Notes under the pieces: generated by a model
The model's input: only the letters and a program-made list of their open reading frames with translations
Database searches by the model: none
What the model was told of the DNA's origin: nothing
Source of the DNA: Marinomonas profundimaris
Lineage (GTDB): Bacteria > Pseudomonadota > Gammaproteobacteria > Pseudomonadales > Marinomonadaceae
Length of the DNA: 64,000 nt
NCBI RefSeq assembly: GCF_000508165.1
Contig: NZ_AYOZ01000056.1
Coordinates: forward strand, 62,001-126,000
Reading direction: 5' to 3'
Program-made: the position numbers and the translations under genes
Shown here: positions 29,403 through 39,758 of the stretch, in pieces
How the letters are laid out: each line of letters begins with the position of its first letter
Position numbering within the stretch: the stretch's first letter is position 1

Positions 29403-29654
29403 ATGACGAAAACCATCAGTTTTGCCGTTATGCATTTTACCATTGCGTTCAGTGTTGCCTATCTTATTACGGGCAGTTTTATTGTCGGAGGTTTGGTGGC
29501 GATCGTTGAGCCTGCGATTAATACCGTAGCGTATTATTTCCATGAGATTTTTTGGAATAAGAAGCAGCAACTGAATAAGGGAATAAAGAAAGAGACAGCG
29601 CTTAGGAAAGGGTTGCAGGTGCTAGGAGAAAGTTACGCGTTAAAAGCCATGTGA
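29403..29654 (+). CDS. DUF2061 small membrane protein
   Basis: This 83-residue protein has two transmembrane helices. The start ISFAVMHFTIAFSVAYLITG and the following SFIVGGLVAIVEPAINTVAYYFHEIFW (read in parts) match the DUF2061 family of small membrane proteins; the function is unknown. The ATG at 29403 follows GAGGAG. It comes 87 bases after the MerR gene. A basic tail (KKQQLNKGIKKETALRKG) follows the helices. Confidence 0.75.
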   Translation: MTKTISFAVMHFTIAFSVAYLITGSFIVGGLVAIVEPAINTVAYYFHEIFWNKKQQLNKGIKKETALRKGLQVLGESYALKAM

Positions 29655-29677
29655 CGTGGTATTGACTCCTCGAAGAC

Positions 29678-29702
29678 ACCGCTAACGCCAAGCGTTAGCG
29701 GT
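29678..29702. terminator. Bidirectional hairpin between DUF2061 gene and NSS transporter
   Basis: ACCGCTAACGC (29678-29688) pairs with GCGTTAGCGGT (29692-29702) around a 3-base loop. It lies between convergent genes. No U-run follows, so the termination strength is uncertain. Confidence 0.55.
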
Positions 29703-29720
29703 GAGGGAGGTCAACGAGTA

Positions 29721-31079
29721 TTACGTCAATGGATTGATCAAGAAGTACAGAACAACCGCAACGGCGATTGGTGCCGTGAACTTCATTGAGATATTCCACA
29801 ATTTGAATAGTGTGCCATGAAGCTCTAGTTCTTCTTGTGCAAACTTGTCTTTAACAACCCAACCTGCAAACAGAGCAATCAAGATGCCGCCTAGTGGTAA
29901 CATGATGTTCGCTGTGATGTAGTCTAAGAAATCAAATGTATTTTTTCCGAATAAGGTCACGTCAGACATGAAGTTGAATGAACCTAGGCAAGCGATACCC
30001 AACGCCCAAACCACAACGCCAAGCATGATAGACGCCGTCAAACGTTTCATTTTGAAACGCTCTACCAAGAAAGCAACGGTAGGTTCTAGCAATGAAATGG
30101 CCGAAGTCCAAGCTGCAACGCCTACAAGAACGAAGAACAAGGTTCCAAACAGTTGACCAAACGCCATGTGGCCAAACGCAACAGGCAAAGAAATGAACAT
30201 CAAGCCTGGGCCTGCTGCTGGATCCATACCGTTGGCGAAAATGATTGGGAAAATAGCCAAACCTGCCACAAGTGCAACGAGCGTATCTAATGCACCAATT
30301 GCCAATACTGTTTTACCAATAGAAGCGTCTTTGGTCATGTAAGAGCCGTACGCCATGATAGTTCCCATGCCCAAAGAAAGGGTGAAGAACGAATGGCCTA
30401 AAGCAATCAACGCTGAATTCCAAGATAGCTGACTGAAATCAACATGGAACATGAAATTCCAGCCTTGCGCAAAACCACCCGTCGACATGGCGTAGCCAAG
30501 CAAAATGATCAACAGGACGAACAGCGCAGGCATCATGATGCGTGTCGCTACTTCGATACCTTTGTTGATGCCCGCCGCAACCACAAACACCGTCATAATG
30601 CTGAATAGGGTGTGCCAGCCTAACAAAGTGACAGGGTCAGCAAGCAGTGCGCTAAAAGCCGCACCCGCTTCTTCCGTCGTAATATCGGCCATTTCGCCAG
30701 TCAGCATGGCTTTGATGTAATGAAGTACCCAGCCGCCAACCACAGAATAGAAAGAGAAGATGAACACACCGGCGAGCATACCGATTGCGCCAATAATGCC
30801 CCACTTTTTCGTGCTTTCAGATTCTTCTGCGATATCAATCAATGCGTTGATCGGGTTCTTACGAGCGCGACGACCGATGAATACTTCGGCCATCATGATT
30901 GGGATACCAACCAGTAAAATACAAGCCAAGTAAACTAATACGAATGCACCACCGCCATTTTCACCAGTGATGTAAGGGAATTTCCAGATGTTGCCTAAAC
31001 CGACAGCGGAACCTGTTGCCGCTAAGATGAATATCCAACGGCTCGCCCACGAGCCTTGAATAGATGTTTTATTAGTCAT
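29721..31079 (-). CDS. Sodium-dependent transporter (neurotransmitter:sodium symporter family)
   Basis: This 452-residue inner-membrane symporter has about 11-12 helices. The N-terminal family signature ATGSAVGLGNIWKFPYITGE and GGGAFVLVYL is at residues 19-50. The unwound helix-1 region carries the Na1 and Na2 ligands in this LeuT-like fold. A mid segment SFFTLSLGMGTIMAYGSYMT is also typical of bacterial NSS proteins. The substrate cannot be read from sequence; amino acids are the usual cargo. It lies between the DUF2061 gene and the ectoine operon, and its promoter lies in the 31080-31518 region. Confidence 0.9.
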   Translation of the reverse strand: MTNKTSIQGSWASRWIFILAATGSAVGLGNIWKFPYITGENGGGAFVLVYLACILLVGIPIMMAEVFIGRRARKNPINALIDIAEESESTKKWGIIGAIGMLAGVFIFSFYSVVGGWVLHYIKAMLTGEMADITTEEAGAAFSALLADPVTLLGWHTLFSIMTVFVVAAGINKGIEVATRIMMPALFVLLIILLGYAMSTGGFAQGWNFMFHVDFSQLSWNSALIALGHSFFTLSLGMGTIMAYGSYMTKDASIGKTVLAIGALDTLVALVAGLAIFPIIFANGMDPAAGPGLMFISLPVAFGHMAFGQLFGTLFFVLVGVAAWTSAISLLEPTVAFLVERFKMKRLTASIMLGVVVWALGIACLGSFNFMSDVTLFGKNTFDFLDYITANIMLPLGGILIALFAGWVVKDKFAQEELELHGTLFKLWNISMKFTAPIAVAVVLYFLINPLT

Positions 31080-31331
31080 AGTTATCTCTAAGTTATATTG
31101 AAAGCAAAAAATATACAGCGATCGAAGTTTGTTTCATGTCAACAATGCGTCTCCCACAACACAGCGTTAAATGAGCGCTAAGTAAGCAAAACTTCGAATA
31201 GGGGCGGGATTTTCCGAATTTAGACGCATATATGCAACAAAAAATGAATTTTTATGATGATTTCTTCGAATTTCCCTATTTTTACTGAGGGTATTGAGGT
31301 GTGATTTAAAATGATATTACGACTGTAATAA

Positions 31332-31393
31332 TTAGACATCTAACTAATGGCTGGACTCAATTTTAGTTTTAGGTATAATGATTAGACATCAAA
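31332..31393 (+). promoter_or_regulatory. ectA promoter flanked by two MarR-type operator candidates
   Basis: TTAGACATCTAA (31332-31343) is a palindrome with a 2-base centre. The same core recurs as TTAGACATCAAA (31382-31393), exactly 50 bases on. TATAAT lies at 31374-31379, with a weak -35 TGGACT (31352-31357, spacing 16). The second site starts 2 bases after the -10, so it covers the transcription start. The upstream site precedes the -35. Confidence 0.65.
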
Positions 31394-31413
31394 CCATATT
31401 GCCTTGATCGACC

Positions 31414-31452
31414 GAGTCTCTGTTTTATTTCATATAAAACAGGGGCTTTTTT
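31414..31452 (+). terminator. Intrinsic terminator/attenuator in the ectA leader
   Basis: A 15-base stem (31414-31428 with 31434-31448, three G-T pairs, 5-base loop) is followed by a T-run to 31452. It lies between the predicted promoter (TATAAT at 31374) and the ectA start at 31519. As it would stop transcripts from that promoter at about 70 nucleotides, it may be an attenuator or the end of a small RNA. Confidence 0.75.
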
Positions 31453-31518
31453 CTGTTTTATAAAAATAGATTGAGATTATGTTGGATTTTAATACTTTGT
31501 TTTCTAATGGATTTTATT

Positions 31519-32019
31519 ATGTTTGTCGATGAGATTACTTTTAGTGCTCCCAGTGCGCTTGACGGAATGTCAGTTCATCAGCTGGTGGCGTCTTGTCCTC
31601 CTCTGGACACCAATTCTGTCTATTGTAATTTGCTGCAAGCCAGTCATTTTAGCGACACCTCTGTCATGGCGACGTCGAAAGACGCTCAGCTTTTGGGTTT
31701 CGTCTCTGGCTATATCATCCCAAATAAAGTGGACACTTTATTTGTTTGGCAAGTGGCCGTGGGTGATAAAGCGCGCGGTCAAGGCTTGGCAAAAAAAATG
31801 GTTTCCTCACTGCTTGAACGATCTAGATGTTTGAGTGTGCGTTACATCGAAACCAGTATTACCGCTTCTAATGAAGGTTCTTGGGCCTTATTTCGACGCC
31901 TTGCCGAACAGCTCGGCGCACCGTTAGAAGAATCTGTGATGTTTGATAAACAAACTCATTTCAACGGCCTGCATGACACTGAGTATCTCGTCAGAATCGG
32001 CCCATTTCATTCTAATTGA
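31519..32019 (+). CDS. ectA: L-2,4-diaminobutyrate N-acetyltransferase EctA
   Basis: This GNAT-fold enzyme acetylates L-2,4-diaminobutyrate at the gamma-amino group, the second ectoine step. The N-terminal part is APSALDGMSVHQLVASCPPL followed by DTNSVYCNLLQASHFSDTS, the strongly conserved EctA core. The acetyl-CoA loop follows (VGDKARGQGLAKKM), and the end contains SNEGSWALFRRLAEQLGA. The ATG at 31519 gives 166 residues, a little short, and the ribosome-binding site is weak. A TTG at 31471 is not convincing. First gene of ectABC-ask. Confidence 0.93.
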   Translation: MFVDEITFSAPSALDGMSVHQLVASCPPLDTNSVYCNLLQASHFSDTSVMATSKDAQLLGFVSGYIIPNKVDTLFVWQVAVGDKARGQGLAKKMVSSLLERSRCLSVRYIETSITASNEGSWALFRRLAEQLGAPLEESVMFDKQTHFNGLHDTEYLVRIGPFHSN

Positions 32020-32037
32020 AAAAATACGATGAGCTAG

Positions 32038-33417
<1,380 letters not shown>

Positions 33418-33487
33418 CTAACGCATTCAGAAACCGCTTATTTGTGACGGTGTGATGCACCGTTTGAACGAGGATTAGGAGAGAAAA

Positions 33488-33877
33488 ATGTTTGCACGTG
33501 ATTTAGCAGAATGTGAAAAAACTGACCGCCGAGTAGTGTCTCCAGACGGAAATTGGGAAAGTACTCGTTTGATATTGAAAGAAGACAACATGGGTTTTTC
33601 ATTTCATATTACGACGATTTATGAAGGCAAAGACTTCGATATGCATTACCAGAATCATCTTGAATCTGTGTACTGTATTTCGGGTGAGGGTGAAGTAGAA
33701 AGCCGAGAAACGGGACAAAAACATGCCATCAAACCGGGCGTTGTGTATGTGCTGGATAAACACGATCCACACACGCTTCGCGCGTTCAAAGAACTGAAAT
33801 TGGCGTGTGTCTTTAACCCACCCATCACGGGAAAAGAAGTTCATAACGCAGACGGTGCGTATGACATACTAGAATAA
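33488..33877 (+). CDS. ectC: L-ectoine synthase EctC
   Basis: This cupin-fold enzyme closes the ring of N-gamma-acetyl-diaminobutyrate to give ectoine. The protein has 129 residues, the usual size. Cupin motifs are seen as [20 protein letters not shown] and [20 protein letters not shown]; the histidine and glutamate pattern holds the iron. [14 protein letters not shown] is also typical, as is the acidic DGAYDILE end. GGAG lies before the ATG at 33488. It follows ectB after 70 bases; a terminator-like hairpin follows it. Confidence 0.96.
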   Translation: MFARDLAECEKTDRRVVSPDGNWESTRLILKEDNMGFSFHITTIYEGKDFDMHYQNHLESVYCISGEGEVESRETGQKHAIKPGVVYVLDKHDPHTLRAFKELKLACVFNPPITGKEVHNADGAYDILE

Positions 33878-33893
33878 CTCACGCGCTTTACAG

Positions 33894-33940
33894 GCGAACG
33901 ATCTGGCACGACATCTTAGATGTGTCAGATCGCCTTTTTG
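33894..33940 (+). terminator. Terminator-like hairpin between ectC and ask
   Basis: GGCG-and-GATCTG arms (33894-33910) pair with GTGT-CAGATC-GCC (33923-33935) and are followed by TTTTT. It may reduce transcription into ask. It contains TTAGATGTGTCA (33917-33928), 11 of 12 matches to the proX operator candidate, which may be chance. Confidence 0.7.
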
Positions 33941-34135
33941 GGGGAATTCCTCTCAGTCATTTTTTTCATCGCTTATCAAGTCTTTAATGGTGGCTAAAAA
34001 GTGTGCAAAGTCTGTTGATTTGGACGCATTAGCGACGATTAATGCTTAAAATTTCCGCAGCCTTATGACAATATAGCGACAGTTTCTGACTTTGGTCGAC
34101 ACTTCCCCCCGACAGCTTAATAAATTGGATTCATA

Positions 34136-35578
34136 ATGGGACAACATACAGTTGAGAAAATCGGCGGAACGTCAATGAGTGACTACCGTTCGGTTCGAGA
34201 TAATATAATTTTCAAACCTGCTCAAACAGACGATATGCATCAACGCATTTTTGTTGTGTCAGCCTATGCCGGAATGACGGACAAACTGTTGGAACATAAA
34301 AAAACGGGCGATGCGGGTGTGTATGCTTTATTCGCTCATGAGCGTAAACAAAACAATTGGTTTCCAGCGCTGCAAGACGTACGCAGCGCGATGTTGGAAA
34401 TCAACCATGCTTTGTTTGAAACCGGCGAATTACGTAATAAAGCCGATGCTTTTTTAAACAGCCGTTTGAAAGAAGCGCAAGAATGCTTAGAAGACTTACA
34501 CCGTCTTTGTCAGCATGGCCATTTTTCGATTAGCGAGCACCTCGCTACTGTACGAGAAATGCTTGCCAGTATCGGTGAAGCGCACAGTGCTTGGAATACC
34601 GCACACCTTTTACAGCGTGACGGAGTGAATGCCGTATACGTTGATTTGACAGGCTGGAACAGCCCAAGTCATATGTCGCTTGATGAGCGAATTATTGATG
34701 CTTTCAAAGACGTTGACTTGAGCAAAGAGCTTCCGATTACAACCGGTTATGCGCACAGCGAAACGGGTTTAATGTCGACGTTTGACCGAGGTTACAGCGA
34801 GATGACGTTCAGTCGCATCGCCGTGCTGACGGAAGCGCGTGAAGCGGTTATTCACAAAGAATTCCATTTGAGCAGTGCCGACCCTCGTTTAGTGGGTGAA
34901 AGCAAAGCGGTGCCGATTGGTCGAACAAACTACGATGTCGCAGACCAACTGGCGAATCTTGGGATGGAAGCGATTCACCCAAAAGCAGCCAAAGGCTTAC
35001 GTCAAAGTGGTATTTCATTACGAGTGAAAAACACGTTTGAGCCCGATCATACGGGGACATTAATTACCGGTGATTACGTGAGTGATGCGCCTTGTGTTGA
35101 AATCATTGCAGGTTGCCGAGGCGTGTTTGCGGTTGAGCTGTTCGACCAAGACATGGCTGGCGACATCGATAAATTTGATGTGGCAATTTTGAAAGTATTA
35201 AACCAATTTAATGCGCACATTATTGCCAAAGACATCAATGCGAACACGATTACGCACTATTTAGCGATTAATTTGAAAACGCTAAAACGCGTCATGAAAG
35301 TGTTGCAAGAGCGTTTTTCAGAAGCGGAAATTACGCAACGCAAAGTGGCGATTGTTTCTGCGATTGGCAGTGATATGAAAACCACTGGTATGTTGGCAAA
35401 GGCAGTAAAAGCCATCGCAGAGCAAGAAGTGAATGTCTTAGCAATGCACCAATCAATGCGTCAGGTCGACATGCAGTTTGTGGTTGATGAAGAAGACTAC
35501 GAAAAAGCGATTTGCAGTTTGCATAAAGAGCTCGTGGAAGTGCACAACCATGGTCGTGCAATTTGCTTAGCGTCTTAA
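34136..35578 (+). CDS. ask: Ectoine-linked aspartate kinase Ask_Ect
   Basis: It phosphorylates aspartate to supply aspartate semialdehyde for EctB. The 480-residue protein begins VEKIGGTSMSDYRSVRDNI, the kinase motif of this lineage. The kinase domain runs to about residue 300, with AHSETGLMSTFDRGYSEMTF. Two ACT domains follow at about 320-475. This is the specialised Ask associated with ectoine clusters, expected to be feedback-resistant. It lies 258 bases after ectC, with a terminator-like hairpin between, so it may have its own promoter; a strong terminator follows its stop. Confidence 0.93.
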   Translation: MGQHTVEKIGGTSMSDYRSVRDNIIFKPAQTDDMHQRIFVVSAYAGMTDKLLEHKKTGDAGVYALFAHERKQNNWFPALQDVRSAMLEINHALFETGELRNKADAFLNSRLKEAQECLEDLHRLCQHGHFSISEHLATVREMLASIGEAHSAWNTAHLLQRDGVNAVYVDLTGWNSPSHMSLDERIIDAFKDVDLSKELPITTGYAHSETGLMSTFDRGYSEMTFSRIAVLTEAREAVIHKEFHLSSADPRLVGESKAVPIGRTNYDVADQLANLGMEAIHPKAAKGLRQSGISLRVKNTFEPDHTGTLITGDYVSDAPCVEIIAGCRGVFAVELFDQDMAGDIDKFDVAILKVLNQFNAHIIAKDINANTITHYLAINLKTLKRVMKVLQERFSEAEITQRKVAIVSAIGSDMKTTGMLAKAVKAIAEQEVNVLAMHQSMRQVDMQFVVDEEDYEKAICSLHKELVEVHNHGRAICLAS

Positions 35579-35603
35579 TGATGTAAGCGCGTATATGATG
35601 ATC

Positions 35604-35642
35604 AAAAGGCCCCAAACGTTCTGCGCTTGGGGCCTTTTTTTT
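35604..35642 (+). terminator. Intrinsic terminator after ask
   Basis: AAAAGGCCCCAA (35604-35615) pairs with TTGGGGCCTTTT around an ACGTTCTGCGC loop and is followed by a long T-run. It ends the ectoine transcript. Confidence 0.92.
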
Positions 35643-35713
35643 ATGACATTTTCACTCTGTGTTTCTGTCGCCTTTTGAATTTTGAGCTTATCTGGCAACG
35701 CTTAAACATTACA

Positions 35714-37924
35714 TTATGAGGGCAGGCTTTCATCTTGATGGACAATTGGCTGTCCTTGGTTGAACTCTTCAGCAATCACGGCTTTGCTAACATAAAACCC
35801 TTGTCCTAAGTCGCATTCGAACGCCGCTAACATAGTCCATTGCTCCCTTGTTTCTATCCCTTCTGCCAATACTTTAATGTTTAATTTATGCGCCATCGCA
35901 ATAATGGCTTCGACGATTTCTCGGTCATCAGGGTCTTTTTCTAAATCCATAACAAAACTGCGGTCGATTTTTACTAAATCCACTGGGAGATTTTTAAGCT
36001 GGGAAAGAGAAGAATAGCCAGTGCCAAAGTCATCAATGGCAATGCATATCCCCATGTCTTTAAAGGTTTGCAGCAAACTTCTCGCTAACGTGACGTCTTC
36101 AAGAATTGAGGTCTCTGTGACTTCAAAGCCAAGTGACGTGGCCGGTACGTGATATTGTGCTAACAAATCTTGAACCAAGGTGACAAAGTGAGGGTCAGAC
36201 AGTTGCTTCGATGAGAGGTTAATGTGCAGCAATATATCGGGTCTGCCCTCTTGTTTTCGACTCGCTAAATATTGAATGCTGTTTTCGAGAACCCAGTATC
36301 CTAATTCGACAATTTGACCTGTCGTTTCAGCAAGTGGAATAAACTCGTCGGGAAAAATAAGACCTTTTTCAGGGTGATTCCAACGAATAAGCGCTTCGGC
36401 GCCAAGCACATGGTTGGTTTTTAGATTGAACTGCGGCTGGAAGTACAGTTCAAATTCGTGCTCTTGCAACGCTTGTGATAGGTCCTCTTCTGCTTTGATC
36501 AAGTTATGCGTATTGATCTTCATTTTTTCAGTATAGAAGGAGAACTGATTTTTCCCTTGAGACTTCGCTTGGTAGAGCGCCATGTCGGCATTTTGCATGA
36601 TAGTGACTAGGTCATAACCATGCTCTGGAATCATCGCAATGCCTAATGATGTGCTGAGTATGTATTCTCTGTTGTTCATTTTTAACGGTGTGCGAATGCA
36701 CGCTAATATTCTATTGGCGTGCGCTTCGGCGTCTTTTTTATCAATAATATCGCCAATCAAAATACCGAACTCGTCACCGCCTAACCGTACGACAAAATCT
36801 GAGTGGCCTTTTAATTGATTTAAACGATCGGCCACAACAGCAAGCACTCTATCGCCTTCATCATGACCTATGGTGTCATTAATGCGTTTGAAGTTATCCA
36901 GATCAAAATAGATAAAAGCAGAGATGCGTTTGCGTTTTTGGTTGTTGTACAGTGTTTGGGGCAAGCTGTCTTTAAGGTATCGACGATTGGGCAAACCCGT
37001 CAATGGATCTAGATAGGCAAGCTCTTGAAGTTCAATGGTTTTTTCTTTGACAAGATGCCTCAACCTAAGCGGCTGAATCAGAATTGCGTACAGAGCAATG
37101 GAGAGTAGAAACGCCACAAAAATACTGATGGCGTAACCGGTGATACTGCGTTTTATGAGCGGCGTGTCTAAGTCTCTGCTTATGCTGAGCGTCCAAATAC
37201 CAACTGGAAGAACCAACTCAGTTGACACCTGAATGTCAGAGAGGGCGGCCAAAGAAGAGGACAGCGTGATGATTTTATTGGTGTCAGTGTGTCTTCTTGA
37301 CAGACTGTATTGGAAACCTCTGTTTTCAAGCTGTTTTAAATCTGTTGCTTCGAGCAGGTTATCTAGATAAACAATGGCGGAAGCCAGCCCCCAAAACAGT
37401 TCTTTTTGAGTGCCTCTATTGAGAAATATAGGCGCACGGCTAATCACCGCGACGCCGCCTTGTACCAATGGAACAGGGCCAATGGCAAATAGCTTCTTAT
37501 TGTTGATGGCCAATAATGCCTCATCTCTAAATTGATCTGGAGAGACAACATCGAAGCCGATGGCGCTTTCATTGCCTTTTAAAGGGTAGATATTGGTGAT
37601 AATACCATTTGGTGCGAGCTGAAGGTTTTCAACGCCACCAATCGACTTGATTAGGGTATTGGCGTACGCATTAAACCATTCAACATTGCCGTCATTGTGC
37701 TCTACTTCATACGCTAAAATTTGAGCGGAAGTAAACGCGGATGAAAGACGACGCTCTAAAATGGAAGCTTGTGAACTGGCTAGACCCTGTAAGATGGATT
37801 TTTGTTGATTAACGATTGAATCGTTCGTTGAACGGGTCAAATAAGCGCCTAGCACGGTAATAATACAAAAAGTAATACACGAAACGACAATGGCGGAGGG
37901 CTGTTTAAACGCTGTTTCTTTCAA
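35714..37924 (-). CDS. CHASE-GGDEF-EAL c-di-GMP signalling protein
   Basis: The 736-residue membrane protein has an N-terminal helix (about residues 11-29), a periplasmic CHASE-like domain (about 60-210), and a second helix near 261-284. A GGDEF domain (about 305-465) has an intact LGGDEF at 381-386, and an EAL domain (about 485-720) has GAEALIRWNHP with E510. Both catalytic motifs look intact. No RxxD inhibitory site occurs before GGDEF (GHSD instead). The start is TTG at 37924, supported by AAGGA 7 bases upstream. The ligand is unknown. Confidence 0.92.
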   Translation of the reverse strand: MKETAFKQPSAIVVSCITFCIITVLGAYLTRSTNDSIVNQQKSILQGLASSQASILERRLSSAFTSAQILAYEVEHNDGNVEWFNAYANTLIKSIGGVENLQLAPNGIITNIYPLKGNESAIGFDVVSPDQFRDEALLAINNKKLFAIGPVPLVQGGVAVISRAPIFLNRGTQKELFWGLASAIVYLDNLLEATDLKQLENRGFQYSLSRRHTDTNKIITLSSSLAALSDIQVSTELVLPVGIWTLSISRDLDTPLIKRSITGYAISIFVAFLLSIALYAILIQPLRLRHLVKEKTIELQELAYLDPLTGLPNRRYLKDSLPQTLYNNQKRKRISAFIYFDLDNFKRINDTIGHDEGDRVLAVVADRLNQLKGHSDFVVRLGGDEFGILIGDIIDKKDAEAHANRILACIRTPLKMNNREYILSTSLGIAMIPEHGYDLVTIMQNADMALYQAKSQGKNQFSFYTEKMKINTHNLIKAEEDLSQALQEHEFELYFQPQFNLKTNHVLGAEALIRWNHPEKGLIFPDEFIPLAETTGQIVELGYWVLENSIQYLASRKQEGRPDILLHINLSSKQLSDPHFVTLVQDLLAQYHVPATSLGFEVTETSILEDVTLARSLLQTFKDMGICIAIDDFGTGYSSLSQLKNLPVDLVKIDRSFVMDLEKDPDDREIVEAIIAMAHKLNIKVLAEGIETREQWTMLAAFECDLGQGFYVSKAVIAEEFNQGQPIVHQDESLPS

Positions 37925-38137
37925 TCAATTATCCTTAATTCTGCTGACTCACAAGCACACAGAATGATACAGATAAAAAAAATATTGGTGCTTCAATTTT
38001 TGTAATTAAATGTGCAAAAAATGAGCGAAATGACAGGGAGTAAGTGTGAAATGTAATAGACCGTGAGCAAGACGACGGAATAGAAAGTACAGTCACAGAG
38101 CTTCGTTTAGAACGGAAGCCCCATGACTAAGCTGAAA

Positions 38138-38722
38138 CTAGGCGATTGCTAGAAACAATCCCGCTACGGCAATTAAGCTGCCAGTAACGCGAGTCACGAT
38201 AGGTGCTTGGAAGCGAGCAATGGCAGAGCCAAAACCGATACCAACAACGTGCAATAACGCCGTCGCAGCCGCAAAACCAAGTGCGTATTCTGCACCATTT
38301 GCATTAAGTGGCATTTCTAAGCCATGAGCCGCACCGTGGAAAACAGCAAACAAAGCCGCAATACCAGCGCAAACCGCAACAGGGAATCGTGCGGCACCCA
38401 CTAACAATACGCCCATTAGAACCACGGACAAAACAATGCCTTGCTCGATAAAAGGCACTTGAATGCCAGCCACGGATAAACCGCCGCCGATCAACATAGT
38501 ACCAACAAATGCTGCAGGCACCGCCCATAATGGGCGTCCGCCAAGGCTTGCCGCCCAAAGACCAATCGCCAACATCGCCAATAAATGATCCAAGCCACCC
38601 ATAGGGTGCATAAAACCAGTCATAAAGCTTGTTGTGTGTTCGTGACCAGGGTGAGCCAATGCAAGAGCGGGAATGACAGCAATCAGTGCGGCTAATCCCA
38701 TTTTTAGCGTAGATAAACGCAT
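38138..38722 (-). CDS. HupE/UreJ family membrane protein
   Basis: The 194-residue protein has a signal-like N-terminus (MRLSTLKMGLAALIAVIPALALA) followed directly by HPGHEH, the mature-start histidine motif of the family. About six helices follow, with FMHPMGGLDHLLAMLAIGLW and a FHGAAHGLEMP segment. HupE/UreJ proteins are linked to nickel uptake near hydrogenase or urease genes, but none is here. The ATG at 38722 is preceded by GGAG. Function here is likely metal transport, inferred from the family. Confidence 0.88.
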   Translation of the reverse strand: MRLSTLKMGLAALIAVIPALALAHPGHEHTTSFMTGFMHPMGGLDHLLAMLAIGLWAASLGGRPLWAVPAAFVGTMLIGGGLSVAGIQVPFIEQGIVLSVVLMGVLLVGAARFPVAVCAGIAALFAVFHGAAHGLEMPLNANGAEYALGFAAATALLHVVGIGFGSAIARFQAPIVTRVTGSLIAVAGLFLAIA

Positions 38723-38985
38723 AATGTAATCTCCAAGAAAATGAGTGTGAAGAGCCCAAATAAAACGGCCTTCTCTAAACCACCGCTCTTGCGGCTGGAA
38801 TGGAAGATTCTAACATAGCCGAAGAAAGGATAAATTGAATGATACGGTCAAAAGTGAACGTTTTTTTCAACTTCGAGAGAAATAAACAATACAGAAGGCG
38901 GATTTTTATGACTTCTTTTGTCTCTCTTATTCCACACAAGGCTTTGTTATATTGATTCTTAAACACCACTTTTTGGGAGAATAAA

Positions 38986-39678
38986 ATGAAAACGATTGGC
39001 ATGTTAGGAGGAATGAGCTGGGAATCAACCGCCAGTTACTACAAGGCGCTTAATGAAGGCATTAAAGAGGAATTGGGCGGCCTGCATTCCGCTAAGATTG
39101 TTTTGTACAGTGTCGACTTTGCTGACATTGAAACGTTACAGCACCAAGGTAAATGGGCGGAGACGGCGGACATATTATCCAAAGCAGCAAAGTCGCTAGA
39201 GCAGGCTGGCGCCGACTTCCTCATGATTTGTACCAATACCATGCATAAAGTTGCTCCTGACATTCAAACCAACATCGATATTCCTATCTTGCATATAGCA
39301 GATGCAACCGCGCAAAACTTGATTCTAGATGGTATTACTAAAGTGGGTTTGCTCGGCACCCGATTTACTATGGAACAAGACTTTTATAAGGGGCGATTGA
39401 CGGACAAATTTGGCATAGAGGTTGTGGTTCCGAATGCAGAGGATCAAACTATTGTTCACGACATCATTTACAACGAACTGTGCCTCGGCGTGATTAACGA
39501 TGAATCTAAACATCACTACAGAAACATCATCGACAAGCTCCATAAAAAAGGCGCTCAAGCCGTCATATTAGGTTGCACAGAAATCGCCTTGCTTATCAAG
39601 CAAACGGATACCAACGTGCATTTATACGACACGACAGAAATCCATGCACAGCATGGGGTTAAAATGGCCTTGTCTTGA
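38986..39678 (+). CDS. Aspartate/glutamate racemase family protein
   Basis: The 230-residue cytoplasmic enzyme begins MKTIGMLGGMSWESTASYYK, a clear family start. The two catalytic cysteines are in MICTNTMHK (near residue 84) and VILGCTEIALLI (near residue 195). Members interconvert L- and D-aspartate or glutamate without PLP, and some act on other amino acids; the substrate cannot be read here. The ATG at 38986 has GGGAG 8 bases upstream. It stands alone between HupE and the DksA-like gene. Confidence 0.9.
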   Translation: MKTIGMLGGMSWESTASYYKALNEGIKEELGGLHSAKIVLYSVDFADIETLQHQGKWAETADILSKAAKSLEQAGADFLMICTNTMHKVAPDIQTNIDIPILHIADATAQNLILDGITKVGLLGTRFTMEQDFYKGRLTDKFGIEVVVPNAEDQTIVHDIIYNELCLGVINDESKHHYRNIIDKLHKKGAQAVILGCTEIALLIKQTDTNVHLYDTTEIHAQHGVKMALS

Positions 39679-39758
39679 ATCATTGACTCCTAATACAAAT
39701 AAGTTATGCCTAAAAGTGAGCAATGGGCTACTTTTGATAGAAGCTAAGAGGATTTAAT

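Larger units (their letters stand above)
31080..31518. other. Regulatory region between the NSS transporter and ectA
   Basis: The 439-base gap has no gene. It holds the NSS promoter (minus strand), two matched MarR-type sites (31332-31343, 31382-31393) around a plausible ectA promoter, and a strong intrinsic terminator (31414-31452) before ectA. AT-rich sequence fills most of the rest. Confidence 0.8.

Noticed and set aside
31471..31500. Possible promoter (TTGAGA with TTTAAT) between the leader terminator and ectA
   Set aside because: The spacing is only about 11 bases, too short for sigma70.
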